Below the pieces are notes generated by a model. The model made no database searches, was not told the origin of the DNA, and saw only the letters and a program-made list of their open reading frames with translations. Positions 46,207-55,229 of a DNA stretch of 64,000 bases are shown in pieces. Both the position numbers and the translations under genes were made by a program. Position 1 is the first letter of the stretch, and the number at the start of each line of letters is the position of its first letter. Source of the DNA: JAPPHA01 sp965220985 (GTDB lineage: Bacteria > Pseudomonadota > Alphaproteobacteria > Rhodobacterales > Rhodobacteraceae); contig OZ244854.1 in assembly GCA_965220985.1 (NCBI GenBank), positions 2,542,001 through 2,606,000 on the forward strand. Direction: 5' to 3'.

Positions 46207-46629
46207 TTATCGAAGAGCCTTGGCGGAAACAAGATTGGCTGTCCCTGGTTGCATGACTCCCGGTCCGCGCTGCATCGCCACGTCCGAGCATTCCTGGCGT
46301 GATTCCTTGAATGTGCTGCCCCAGGCCTGCATGGCCTCGATAATGGGCTCAAGGGTCTTCCCGTCGTCGGTGATCTCGTACTCGACGCGTGGCGGGACTT
46401 CCGCAAAGACGTGCCGGGAGATGATCCCGTCGGCTTCAAGCTCTCGCAACTGCCGGGTGATCATGCGCTCCGTGGCATTGGGCGCAAGGCGGCAAAGCTC
46501 ACTGAAACGCTTTCGACCGCCGAGAAGCCGGCATATCAGGATCGGTTTCCAGCGACCGCCGATGACGCTCAACGTGGCCTCGACATCGCATCCGGTTTTC
46601 CAGTTGTAACTGCGGGTCAAGATCGACAT
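46207..46629 (-). CDS. HxlR-family transcriptional regulator
   Basis: 140-residue MarR-like winged-helix protein of the HxlR family: CDVEATLSVIGGRWKPILIC, then RLLGGRKRFSELCRLAPNAT and RHVFAEVPPRVEYEIT. ATG at 46629 follows GGAGAAGG; longer in-frame starts give no family match. The N-terminal Cys in GCDVE is the position often used for redox or electrophile sensing. Divergent from a quinone oxidoreductase-like gene, the usual HxlR partner. Confidence 0.87.
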   Translation of the reverse strand: MSILTRSYNWKTGCDVEATLSVIGGRWKPILICRLLGGRKRFSELCRLAPNATERMITRQLRELEADGIISRHVFAEVPPRVEYEITDDGKTLEPIIEAMQAWGSTFKESRQECSDVAMQRGPGVMQPGTANLVSAKALR

Positions 46630-46648
46630 CCTTCTCCATTTTGTCCGT

Positions 46649-46676
46649 AACTTACAAAAATGTCGGTACTTGTCAA
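46649..46676 (-). promoter_or_regulatory. Candidate promoter of the HxlR gene
   Basis: On the minus strand TTGACA (46676-46671) and TAAGTT (46654-46649) are 16 bases apart, giving a short leader before the ATG at 46629. The perfect -35 is encouraging, the -10 is weak. Confidence 0.4.
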
Positions 46677-46741
46677 TTTCGATGCAAGGGATCAAATCAT
46701 CGGGAAATTGAAACATGACCCCAGATCGGAGGAACATCAAC

Positions 46742-47755
46742 ATGAAGGCACTCGGGTACACGAAAAGAGGCCCAATTTCGGCTGATTCTTCGGTCGTCGC
46801 GTTCGATGCGGCGATGCCGCAACCCGGCGCGTGCGACCTTCTCGTCGAGGTCCGTGGCGTTTCGGTCAATCCTGTTGACGTCAAGGTGCGGGCGAACAGA
46901 GAGCCTGAAGGCGGGCCGAGGATCCTGGGTTTTGATGCGGCAGGCGTTGTCAAGGAAGTCGGCGAGGACGTCGCAAACTTCAAGCCTGGAGACGAGGTTT
47001 TCTACGCTGGCGAGTTCACGCGTCCCGGCAGCAATGCGGAATTTCAGGCCGTGGACGAACGGTTGGTCGGACGCAAACCATCGTCACTCGACTTTGCCAC
47101 CGCCGCAGCCATGCCGCTGACAAGCATCACCGCATGGGAGATGCTCTTCGACAGTCTTGGAGTCGCCGAAGGCGGCGGCGACGGCGAGGCGCTGCTGGTC
47201 ATCGGCGGCGCGGGAGGCGTCGGGTCGATCCTGATCCAGTTGGCCAAGAAAATGACCGGACTGACGGTCGTGGCGACAGCGTCTCGCGACGATACCGTTG
47301 CCTGGGTCAAGAAGATGGGCGCCGATCACGTCATCAACCACCGTCAACCGCTCAACGACGAAATGAAAGCCCTCGGAATCGCTCCGAAATACGTGGCGAC
47401 CACCAACCAAACGGACAAGCACTTCGCCGCGATCATTGACCTGATCAAGCCGCGCGGCCATATTGCGCTCATCGACGATCCCCAGGGTGTCGACATCTCG
47501 GCAATCAAGCTCAAGGCGCTCTCGTTCAGTTGGGAATTCATGTTTGCTCGCTCGATGTTTCAAACCGACGACATGGACGTTCAGCACGAACTGCTGTGCC
47601 GCGTTGCCGACATGCTGGACGATGGAACACTGGTTCCCACAGCCAACAAGCATTGCGGGGCGATGAACGCCGACAACCTTCGCGCCGCGCTTGCCCACCA
47701 GGAAGCGGGCAGCGCCATCGGCAAGACCGTTCTTGACGGTTTCGGCAGCGCATAG
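46742..47755 (+). CDS. Quinone oxidoreductase-like MDR enzyme (zinc-free)
   Basis: 337-residue NADPH-dependent medium-chain reductase of the quinone oxidoreductase branch; the zinc ligands of alcohol dehydrogenases are absent. Features: VSVNPVDVKVRA near the N-terminus, ILGFDAAGVV, and the cofactor motif VIGGAGGVGSILIQLA at about 155-170. ATG at 46742 has GGAGGA upstream; an ATG at 46715 is possible. Likely detoxifies quinones or other electrophiles under HxlR control. Confidence 0.87.
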   Translation: MKALGYTKRGPISADSSVVAFDAAMPQPGACDLLVEVRGVSVNPVDVKVRANREPEGGPRILGFDAAGVVKEVGEDVANFKPGDEVFYAGEFTRPGSNAEFQAVDERLVGRKPSSLDFATAAAMPLTSITAWEMLFDSLGVAEGGGDGEALLVIGGAGGVGSILIQLAKKMTGLTVVATASRDDTVAWVKKMGADHVINHRQPLNDEMKALGIAPKYVATTNQTDKHFAAIIDLIKPRGHIALIDDPQGVDISAIKLKALSFSWEFMFARSMFQTDDMDVQHELLCRVADMLDDGTLVPTANKHCGAMNADNLRAALAHQEAGSAIGKTVLDGFGSA

Positions 47756-47757
47756 GC

Positions 47758-48525
47758 ATGGATCGACCTCTCGAAAACAAGGTCATCATCGTCACCGGCG
47801 CCACGGGCGGCATCGGCCGCGCGACCGTCAGGCGTCTGGTTGACGACGGCGCAAGGGTCATCGCGTCAGGTCGAAACGCGGACCGCCTGCGTGAACTTGA
47901 AGCAATCGGCGCGAACGTCGTCGGTCACCGCTCCGATGTTGCGAAAGAGGAAGACGCGCGAGCGCTTGTCGAACGGGCGGAGTCCGAGTTCGGCAGGCTC
48001 GACGTCGTGTTCAACGGCGCCGGAATCGTCGGGGACAGCGGACTGATCGAAGACCAGTCCGTCGAGAGTTTCACGCAGGTCATGGACATCAACGTGACCG
48101 GCGTCTTCCTGATGATGAAGCATGCCGTCCCGGCCCTGCGCCGAAATGGCGGGGGCGCGATCATCAACGTGTCCTCGGTTGCGGGTCTGCTCGGGGGGAG
48201 ACCGACGATGCCTGCCTACGGCGCAAGCAAGCATGCGGTTATCGGGCTGACCCGCACTGGGGCCAAGTCCTACGCCCACGAGAACATTCGCGTCAATGCG
48301 ATTTGTCCGGGCCAGATAGACACCGACATGCTTGCCGCCGTCGAGGCGGATGCATCGCCCGAGGATGCGGAGGGCGCGCGCGCAAAGGTCATTGCCGCCA
48401 TTCCGGCCGGACGATACGGCGAGCCGGACGAAGTCGCTGCGCTCGCTGCGTTTTTGTGTCGCGATGACACCCGTTTCATCAACGGCAGCATCTACACGAT
48501 TGACGGGGGGTTCTCGCCCTTCTGA
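47758..48525 (+). CDS. Short-chain dehydrogenase/reductase (HxlR-linked)
   Basis: 255-residue classical SDR: TGATGGIG at 13-20, NGAG in place of NNAG (86-89), S140, Y154, K158 (YGASK). SGRN after beta2 favours NADP. Begins 2 bases after the quinone reductase gene, so the two are co-transcribed and probably share the HxlR control. Substrate unknown; context suggests carbonyl detoxification. Confidence 0.86.
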   Translation: MDRPLENKVIIVTGATGGIGRATVRRLVDDGARVIASGRNADRLRELEAIGANVVGHRSDVAKEEDARALVERAESEFGRLDVVFNGAGIVGDSGLIEDQSVESFTQVMDINVTGVFLMMKHAVPALRRNGGGAIINVSSVAGLLGGRPTMPAYGASKHAVIGLTRTGAKSYAHENIRVNAICPGQIDTDMLAAVEADASPEDAEGARAKVIAAIPAGRYGEPDEVAALAAFLCRDDTRFINGSIYTIDGGFSPF

Positions 48526-48556
48526 TGACCATTTGGCGGTGCCAGCGTGCCAGTGA

Positions 48557-50131
48557 TCACCAGGTCGCTTTCGAGATGCCTTTTTTCTTGCCTTCGGAAA
48601 GCCACGACGCCACGCGATCGTGATCGACGGTAATTCGCGTCTTCCGCGCCAAGGACCAGTCCAGAAGCAGCCCCTTCATTTTGTCCCGAATGTCTGAATG
48701 CTCCGGGGCTGATCCCAGGTCGTTCAGTTCATCCGGGTCCGCCGCGAGATTGAACAGCTGCGGCGGCAAAGTGTCGAAATGCACGTATTTCCAGTCTTCG
48801 GTTCGAACCATCCGGCCCATGGCGCGATCGACGGGCAGGTCGAGGGACGAACGGGTTTCGATGAAGGCGTAATCCATCTCGCTGATCGCGGCCTTGCGCC
48901 TGGTGCGTGTTGCCTGACCTGAGAGGATCGGTACGAGGCTTTCGCCTTCCAGGCGGTGTTCGGGGACATCCGCTTCAAGGGCTTCAAGAAACGTCGGGAA
49001 CAGATCGATGCCTTCGACGAGCGCATTGCACTCCGTTCCCCGACTGTGGTCCGCTGCCTCGCGCGGATCTCGGATGATGAGCGGCACTCGTGTGGCCTGT
49101 TCGTAGAACATGCCCTTGTCAGCCAGCCAATGGTCGCCGAGGTGGTCTCCGTGGTCGGACGTGAAGACAATCAAGGTGTCGTCGAGCCGTCCCGTTTGCC
49201 GGAGCAGGTCAAGGACACGACCGATGTGGTCATCGATCTGATGGACCAGTCCCATGTAGGTGGGGATCACGGCATCCCTGGTTTCTTCCTCGGCAAACGC
49301 TCTGCTGTCCGGGATGTCCATCAGTATCCGGGCGATGGGGTGCGGTTCGGCTCTCTCGCGGTCGCTTTTCGTCGCGGCGAGAACCTGGTCGGTCGTGTAG
49401 ATCGAGTGGTAGGGGTCGGGCGCGATGTAGGGCCAGTGCGGCTTGATGTAGCTGAGATGGAGGAACCACGGGTCGTCGCCCTGCGCTTCGATGAACGCGA
49501 GCGCCCGGTCGGTCATGTAGGCCGTCTCGGAATGCTCTTCTGAGACCCGTGCCGGTTTTCTGGAATTGCGGAATTGCCACCCTGACCGGACTTCACCGTC
49601 TGCTCCTTCGGCGGAATTGGCATGGGTGTCCCAAGGGTTGTGTCCTTCGTATCCCTTGGATCGCAGGTATTCATTGTAGGCGAGATCGGGCGGAACACTT
49701 GCGTTGCGATGAACGCCGTCGTCTCGCTCGACCGGCTCGAATCCGCCCTCTGCAAGGAGCCGTCCTTCGCTGCAGTCCGTCCCAAATCCCAGGCGCTCCT
49801 GCATCTCCGGGTCGACGACAACGTGGCTTTTTCCAACGAGCGCGGATCGAAGCCCTTGGTCTCGCATTGCCTGACCCATGGTCAGCTCGTCAGCCCTGAT
49901 CGGGCTTCGATTCCAGGTTGCTCCATGGCTGGAAACGTACCGTCCGGTGTAAATCGACATGCGCGATGGTCCGCAGACCGGGGCCTGGACAAACGCGCGG
50001 CTGAAATTCACCCCTTGGGAGGCCAGCCAGTCGATGTTTCGCGTCTGGAGGTGCGGATGACCGTTGCAGCCCAGGTAGTCGGCCCGAAGCTGGTCGCACA
50101 TGATGAAGAGGATGTTCCTGATCTTGCTCAT
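48557..50131 (-). CDS. Sulfatase/phosphonate monoester hydrolase-type enzyme
   Basis: 524-residue alkaline-phosphatase-superfamily hydrolase without signal peptide. Formylglycine motif C53-G-P-S-R57 in PVCGPSRMSIYTGRYVSSHG; metal residue D13 in IMCDQLRAD and TSDHGDHLGDH in the second half. The GPSR form and overall size fit arylsulfatase or phosphonate monoester hydrolase-like members. The start overlaps the end of the TAXI permease gene (ATGA), so hydrolase and transporter are coupled, implying that the imported compound is a sulfate or phosphonate ester. Exact substrate unknown. Confidence 0.83.
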   Translation of the reverse strand: MSKIRNILFIMCDQLRADYLGCNGHPHLQTRNIDWLASQGVNFSRAFVQAPVCGPSRMSIYTGRYVSSHGATWNRSPIRADELTMGQAMRDQGLRSALVGKSHVVVDPEMQERLGFGTDCSEGRLLAEGGFEPVERDDGVHRNASVPPDLAYNEYLRSKGYEGHNPWDTHANSAEGADGEVRSGWQFRNSRKPARVSEEHSETAYMTDRALAFIEAQGDDPWFLHLSYIKPHWPYIAPDPYHSIYTTDQVLAATKSDRERAEPHPIARILMDIPDSRAFAEEETRDAVIPTYMGLVHQIDDHIGRVLDLLRQTGRLDDTLIVFTSDHGDHLGDHWLADKGMFYEQATRVPLIIRDPREAADHSRGTECNALVEGIDLFPTFLEALEADVPEHRLEGESLVPILSGQATRTRRKAAISEMDYAFIETRSSLDLPVDRAMGRMVRTEDWKYVHFDTLPPQLFNLAADPDELNDLGSAPEHSDIRDKMKGLLLDWSLARKTRITVDHDRVASWLSEGKKKGISKATW

Positions 50132-52014
50132 GACGCCTTCGCTTCGTTCGTCTTGCCCGAATTCACGCGCATCAACACGAGCGCGACCGCGCCCAAGATC
50201 AACCCGACCATGATCGTGACAGGGCTCGGCACGAGCACCAGGCAGCCCGATCCGACCGACAATGCCTTGGTGCCGAGAATGCCAAGTGACCGCCCGGTCA
50301 TCCCCAGCCCGATCGTAATCAGAACGACCGAGAAGATGGACCTCAGAATGACCGAGGCGATGGCAACGATTCCCGGATCACCGACGACAAGGAAGATCTC
50401 GGGCGAGAATATGAAGACGAAGGGAAAGATGTAGGCAACGATCGTGAGGCGGAACGCCGTGAAGCTCAACAGAACCGGGTCCGCCTCGGCAATGGGTGCT
50501 GCCGTGTAGCTTCCCCCGGCCACCGGTGGCGTCACCGCGCCAAGCGCTGCGTAGTAGAGGATGAACATGTGCATGGCGAGGACAGGAGCGTCGAGCTTCA
50601 GGAGTGCGGGCCCCATGGTCAGGACGACGATCAGGTAGGCGGGCGTGGTTGGCATCCCCATGCTGAGGATCGCGGTCGCGGCACCGGCAACCACGAGCGA
50701 CAGGAAGAGATGTTCACGTCCCAGACCGCCAATCAGTTGCGCCAGCTTGACCCCCAGCCCGGTGGAATTGATGACCCCGACGAATATGCCGATCGAAGCG
50801 ATGACGGCGAGAATCCGGACGGCATTGATGCCCCCGGAGACCAGGCCCTCGAACAGGACGAGTGGCTTGGCACGAAGTTGGGGGTTCAGCGCGAAAGCGG
50901 TTGCGACGGTCACGAAGATAGAAACGAAACCGGCAAAAGCGGCCGAGCGCCCGGCGATCAGCACGCCGATGATCGTGACGATCGGCAGGAAGAACATCAG
51001 ACCGTTCAGCCAGTCTCTGGCCGTCAGGCGAATGCGATCCTCTGTTGCCACGGGCTCGATGCCGATTCTTCGGGCCTCCATTTCGACCGCCAGAAACAGG
51101 CTGATGTAGAAGAGAAGCGCCGGAATGGCGGCGGCGATCGCAACCGTCAGGTACGGTGTTCCTGTCAGGTCGGCCAGCAGGAATGCGGCCGATCCCATGA
51201 CAGGAGGCGTGAAGGTCCCACCAGTCGATGCAGCGGCTTCGGTGGCGCCTGCGAACCGGCCCGAGAATCCCTGTCGCTTGATCAGCGGAATCGTGAATGT
51301 CCCTGTTCCCACGACATTGGCGACCGTGCTGCCGGAGATCGATCCGAACATTGCGGAGGCTCCAACTGCACCGTGAGCGGCTCCGCCACGCGTGCCGCCA
51401 GCAAGGGACATGGCAATCCTGATCAAGGCATCGCCCGCACCGGATTTCGTGATGATCGACCCGAAGACGATGTAGACGATGACGAGGGTGGTCAGGATTC
51501 CGAATGCGGTGCCAAGGGTGCCCGTGGTCGATAGCCAAAGGTCGGTGACGACCTGTTCGGGCGAGTACCCGGCATTTCCAAGAAAGCCGGGGAGATACTC
51601 CCCGAAGACCATGTAGACCAGGGCGAGTGAACAGATCATCACGATTGTCCAGCCGAGCGTTCGTCGGGTGATTTCCATGGCAGTGAGCATCGCGAGGAAT
51701 CCAAGAGCGATGTCGCTCCAGGTCAGAAACATGAACCCGTCTTCGAATGTCTCGCTGATCTGAATGTATCTGATGCAGGCCCAGGTCGCCCCGATCAGGA
51801 TCGCGACATCAACAATCCAAAGAATCGCCGCCTTCGGTCCGCGGGCGGAAAACTCCTCGGCCAGCGGCCAGTTCAGGATTCCGACGACGACTGCCAGTCC
51901 GAATACGGCCGGACGCAAGAGGAGCGGATCAATCAGCTGAATGCCCGCAACGTACATTGAGACGAGCGAAATCGCCAAAGCCCCGATGGTCGCAACGAAC
52001 CTGTGAATTGTCAT
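50128..52014 (-). CDS. TRAP transporter permease, fused DctQ-DctM (TAXI type)
   Basis: 628-residue fused permease. ATG at 52014 has GGAGG upstream. DctQ-like helices occupy the first about 170 residues and the DctM part the rest, with the landmark SISGSTVANVVGTGTFTIPL and MGMPTTPAYL. It is divergent from the TAXI binding-protein gene across a region with two strong inverted repeats. Coupled at its 3' end to the sulfatase gene. Confidence 0.9.
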   Translation of the reverse strand: MTIHRFVATIGALAISLVSMYVAGIQLIDPLLLRPAVFGLAVVVGILNWPLAEEFSARGPKAAILWIVDVAILIGATWACIRYIQISETFEDGFMFLTWSDIALGFLAMLTAMEITRRTLGWTIVMICSLALVYMVFGEYLPGFLGNAGYSPEQVVTDLWLSTTGTLGTAFGILTTLVIVYIVFGSIITKSGAGDALIRIAMSLAGGTRGGAAHGAVGASAMFGSISGSTVANVVGTGTFTIPLIKRQGFSGRFAGATEAAASTGGTFTPPVMGSAAFLLADLTGTPYLTVAIAAAIPALLFYISLFLAVEMEARRIGIEPVATEDRIRLTARDWLNGLMFFLPIVTIIGVLIAGRSAAFAGFVSIFVTVATAFALNPQLRAKPLVLFEGLVSGGINAVRILAVIASIGIFVGVINSTGLGVKLAQLIGGLGREHLFLSLVVAGAATAILSMGMPTTPAYLIVVLTMGPALLKLDAPVLAMHMFILYYAALGAVTPPVAGGSYTAAPIAEADPVLLSFTAFRLTIVAYIFPFVFIFSPEIFLVVGDPGIVAIASVILRSIFSVVLITIGLGMTGRSLGILGTKALSVGSGCLVLVPSPVTIMVGLILGAVALVLMRVNSGKTNEAKAS

Positions 52015-52076
52015 GTTGCCTCCGCGGGGCACCGAAACCGCCGTTGTTTGTCGTTCGATTTGATTCGACAGAACGC

Positions 52077-52120
52077 AATTTTTGTTGTATCACCAACAAA
52101 AATTGTTGTAAATGCAACAA
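52077..52120. promoter_or_regulatory. Tandem TTGTTG-type operators between divergent TAXI genes
   Basis: Two adjacent dyads: AATTTTTGTTG (52077-52087) with its complement at 52094-52104, a perfect 11-bp inverted repeat with a 6-base centre; and TTGTTG (52103-52108) with CAACAA (52115-52120), also with a 6-base centre. The spacing is one helical turn per half-site pair, as MarR dimers prefer, and a MarR gene is the next gene after the binding protein. Confidence 0.7.
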
Positions 52121-52156
52121 AACAGACGCCCGATACAGGGCAGGGGAGGAAAATCG

Positions 52157-53164
52157 ATGAAAGAACTTGCACGTGCAGCAGGGCTCGCCCTTGCGATTTC
52201 GACCGTTGCCTGCATGGCGTTGGCGGATACCGTTCGGCTGCGTGCGACTGCAGGAAGCCAAACCGGCTCGACCGGTCAGGTGATGACCTACATCTCGAAC
52301 GTGGTTGGAACGGTCGACCCAAACATCCAGGTCGAGGTGTCGTTCAATCAGCCCGGCACCAAGGCGCTTCTCCAGGCTGCGAAAGGCGACGCCGACATCC
52401 ACCTTATTGTTCCGTTCATTGCCTCGCTGCTGAAGGACGGAAAGGCGATGTACAAGGACATCCCGAACAACGAGGAACTCTTCGGCGAGATCCGCGCGAT
52501 GACCATGTATCCCGGCGGGACCTTCCAACTGATCGTCTGGGAAGAAAGCGGCATTAAGTCGTTTGAAGACCTCCGTGGCAAGAACGTGTTCTTTGGCCCC
52601 CGCGGTGCGGCGGTGTCGCGGATGATGCAGGGTCTGACCAAGGGCATCACCGGGATGGTCGCTGACGAGGATTACACGCTCGTTTCGCTCGATTTCGGAT
52701 CGGCCTTCCAGGCGTTCCAGGACGGTCAGATCGACACGTGGTTCCGTCCGGTTCCGGTTGGCAACGCCGGCATTCAGCAGGCCGCAGCGCTCGGGAAGAT
52801 TCGTCTGATCGGCATCACCGAGGCAGACCTCGGCAACGAGGAGGTCCAGCGCCAAACAAACATTCCGGGTCGAAGCCTCACGCAGGTCGCGCCGGATGCG
52901 TATGGCGACAATCAGGCCAACGAAGAGCCGATCACCACCTGGAAAGACTGGACAGGCGTTGGCATCGCCGCGCATGTTTCCGATGATGTGGCTTATTCGA
53001 TCACCAAGGCGTTTTGGGAAAACCTCGAGGATTTCCAGTCGGTCTCCGACTTCGCCAAGAAAATCGAGATGAAGAACTTTGCGAACTTCAGCAACGTTCC
53101 GATTCATCCTGGCGCTGCCCGGTACTACCGGGAGCAAGGACTGGAAGTCCCGGTCATCGAATGA
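52157..53164 (+). CDS. TAXI-family TRAP solute-binding protein
   Basis: 335-residue periplasmic binding protein. ATG at 52157 with GGGGAGGA upstream opens a signal peptide (MKELARAAGLALAISTVACM, cleaved after ALA). Mature motifs: ATAGSQTGSTGQVMTYISNV in the cleft and a late PIHPGAARYYREQG, characteristic of TAXI proteins. Partner of the divergent fused permease. Given the coupled sulfatase it may bind a sulfated or phosphonate ester, unusual for TAXI proteins; this is inference. Confidence 0.86.
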   Translation: MKELARAAGLALAISTVACMALADTVRLRATAGSQTGSTGQVMTYISNVVGTVDPNIQVEVSFNQPGTKALLQAAKGDADIHLIVPFIASLLKDGKAMYKDIPNNEELFGEIRAMTMYPGGTFQLIVWEESGIKSFEDLRGKNVFFGPRGAAVSRMMQGLTKGITGMVADEDYTLVSLDFGSAFQAFQDGQIDTWFRPVPVGNAGIQQAAALGKIRLIGITEADLGNEEVQRQTNIPGRSLTQVAPDAYGDNQANEEPITTWKDWTGVGIAAHVSDDVAYSITKAFWENLEDFQSVSDFAKKIEMKNFANFSNVPIHPGAARYYREQGLEVPVIE

Positions 53165-53220
53165 TCGCGTGATTGTGGATTGGCGGGGGCCAAGGGCTCC
53201 CGCCTGATGGAGGCGTAGAG

Positions 53221-53724
53221 TTGGAGAAGCAGGCGAAACTTGACGAGGCGCCGACCAGGCACAAGCCTCGGCGCGTCGAGGACATCGATGTCTCAGAGCT
53301 CAGCTCATATCGACTCTCTCGCCACAACCAGCTGATCAGGAGAGGCCGTGATGCCGAGGCCGAACGTCTTGGCGTATCGATTGACGAGTGGCGACTCCTG
53401 TTCGTGCTGAACCGTCTCGGCGCCTTGCCATCGATCCGAATTGCCGAGGCTGCCCTGATGGATCGGGGAACCGTTTCCCGCTCGGTGGCACGACTGGAAA
53501 AACGGGGATTGGTTTTCCGCATCTCGGATGCAAATGACGGGCGTGTTTCTATCGTGAACCTGACCGAAGCGGGATCGGAGACTGCCGGCCAGATCGCGAC
53601 GTTCATGCTCCAACGCGAACTCGCCATGATCGATGAGTTGACCGAAGAGGAGTGGGCGGCTTGGCTCACGGTCACCGACAAGTTTCACGACTTCCTCATG
53701 CGGCAATACGGCGATGACGACTGA
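53221..53724 (+). CDS. MarR-family transcriptional regulator
   Basis: 167-residue winged-helix regulator: SSYRLSRHNQLIRRGRDAEA dimer helix, DEWRLLFVLNRLGALPSIRI, the recognition helix MDRGTVSRSVARLEKRG, and the wing ISDANDGRVSIVNLT. TTG at 53221 is chosen because GGAGG sits 7 bases upstream; the longer frame from 53173 lacks a site. It follows the TAXI binding protein by 57 bases and overlaps the hydrolase gene by 11, so all three are one unit. The TTGTTG repeats upstream of the binding protein are its probable target. Confidence 0.86.
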   Translation: MEKQAKLDEAPTRHKPRRVEDIDVSELSSYRLSRHNQLIRRGRDAEAERLGVSIDEWRLLFVLNRLGALPSIRIAEAALMDRGTVSRSVARLEKRGLVFRISDANDGRVSIVNLTEAGSETAGQIATFMLQRELAMIDELTEEEWAAWLTVTDKFHDFLMRQYGDDD

Positions 53725-54508
53725 GTTCGTTCGTTCGGCCGACGGAACGAGGATCGCGTTTGCGCGGCACGGTTCCGGCCCTCCGGTGGTGTTTGCTCAC
53801 GGGGCGAGTGGCGACAAGTTCGTCCATCCCGAACTCCAGGCGTGCCTTGCCAAGACCTTCACCGTCGTCGCTTACGACCGTCGTGGGCGGGGCGAGAGCG
53901 ATGATCATGAGGTCTACGATTTCCTGAAGGAGGCGGACGACCTTCGCGCTGTTCTGTCGGAAGTCGGCGGAAAACCGATCGTCTTCGGCATATCCATGGG
54001 CGCTCGCATCGCACTCGAAGTGCTGCGCGACCCGCCCGATCTCGAGGCCTTGGTTCTCTTCGAAGCACCGGCAACCGATCACGTGAGCCCGGAGTTCGAC
54101 GCGAAACTCGACGAGGTTCGCCACGAGTTGGAAACCAAGGGAAAGGAAGCTGGCACTGTTCTTCATTCGCGGCTTTTCCACGATCGCAGTGCCGGCGAGA
54201 TCGACGAGTTGCGGCGTGACCCGGAGAGATGGAAGCTTCGTGTCGAGAGCTTCCCGATCACGCTCCGCGAGATGGAGGCGGTTCACCGCGATTGCCTGTT
54301 CATCGCCCGAAACTACGCGAACCCGAGTTTTCCTGTGCATCTTCTCACGGGCGATGCCACGCTTCCGTTCATTCGGAAGAGCGGTGAACTGATTTCCGGG
54401 CTGCCCTTTGTCCGGGTCACCGTCCTGGAAGGCGGCGATCATTCCGCGCCTGGCAACGATCCTTCATCCGTCCACAAGGCGTTTCTCGATGCAGTGCAGC
54501 CAGAATGA
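53714..54508 (+). CDS. Alpha/beta-hydrolase
   Basis: 264-residue soluble hydrolase. Nucleophile S94 in GISMGAR, oxyanion HGASG near 29-33, and catalytic His in EGGDHSAPG near 246. The YDRRGRGESDD motif (54-63) is typical of esterase/haloperoxidase-like members. Overlaps the MarR gene by 11 bases and is probably regulated with it. Might cleave an ester made or imported by the neighbouring system; no substrate is assigned. Confidence 0.85.
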   Translation: MTTEFVRSADGTRIAFARHGSGPPVVFAHGASGDKFVHPELQACLAKTFTVVAYDRRGRGESDDHEVYDFLKEADDLRAVLSEVGGKPIVFGISMGARIALEVLRDPPDLEALVLFEAPATDHVSPEFDAKLDEVRHELETKGKEAGTVLHSRLFHDRSAGEIDELRRDPERWKLRVESFPITLREMEAVHRDCLFIARNYANPSFPVHLLTGDATLPFIRKSGELISGLPFVRVTVLEGGDHSAPGNDPSSVHKAFLDAVQPE

Positions 54509-54763
54509 CTGATTCTGTCTTCTGGAAAGAGACAGCCATGCAACGACTCGCTTGGTGTCGACGGTGATTCAAAAAAAGTGCGGGATTTGGGCATCTTGTC
54601 GGGGCTTATCAAGACCGGCAGGAAACTTGATCACGTTCTGATCATGACCAACTCGGTTCGCCTCGGGCGCGATGTCGACGGTGGCTACGGAGCGTTGTAT
54701 CCGGTGTGAGAATAACAATGTTGATTGCGAAGTGTTGCGACAATCGGGTGAGTGTCACGGGCG

Positions 54764-55018
54764 TCAGTTGGTATTCGCCAATCCCGCTGCTTTTCGAAGG
54801 GCATCGTTGATCCTGCTTTGCCAACCGGCACCGTCCCGCTTGAAGGCATCGATCACGTCAGGATCCAATAGGATGGTGGTCGAGACCTTGGTCATAGGCA
54901 GCTTGAGCATGCCACGACGAACGGGCGCAGCGTCAATGACTTCAGCCCACTCATCGGTTGCCAAATCCGGGATTTCGTCGGGGTCAACCCAATCCGTGGC
55001 CGTGACTTTACCGCTCAT
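54764..55018 (-). CDS. BrnA-like antitoxin
   Basis: 84-residue protein with an acidic N-terminus and a C-terminal ribbon-helix-helix: KVSTTILLDPDVIDAFKRDG, then GWQSRINDALRKAAGL. This last motif is the hallmark of BrnA-type antitoxins, which bind DNA and neutralise the RNase BrnT. It overlaps the upstream small gene by 11 bases. No intact BrnT is adjacent, only a decayed match upstream, so this may be an orphan antitoxin. Confidence 0.7.
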   Translation of the reverse strand: MSGKVTATDWVDPDEIPDLATDEWAEVIDAAPVRRGMLKLPMTKVSTTILLDPDVIDAFKRDGAGWQSRINDALRKAAGLANTN

Positions 55019-55223
55019 CCCCGTTGTCCTTGTTTTCTCTGGTCATTCGTAGGACGTCCTCGCGAAAAGCCGCAAAGTCAAATGGCTTTTTGGGTGTGCC
55101 CTCAGGCAAGGTCAAACGCGCCTTTTCAAAGAAGGATGTGTCCAGCTCGGGGATGTCGGTCGTGTCGATTTGATCGTCGGGTATGGCCTCGATCTCAGCC
55201 AAGCGTTCTTTCGAAATGGGCAT
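55008..55223 (-). CDS. Small protein with BrnA-like N-terminus
   Basis: 71-residue protein from ATG at 55223. MPISKERLAEIEAIPDDQID, then TTDIPELDTSFFEKARL resembles the N-terminal region of many BrnA antitoxins, but after LPEGTPKKP it lacks the ribbon-helix-helix and ends in a charged helix (REDVLRMTRENKDNGDER). It may be a truncated or frameshifted antitoxin. Its stop overlaps the next gene, giving coupling. Confidence 0.5.
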   Translation of the reverse strand: MPISKERLAEIEAIPDDQIDTTDIPELDTSFFEKARLTLPEGTPKKPFDFAAFREDVLRMTRENKDNGDER

Positions 55224-55229
55224 GAAACG

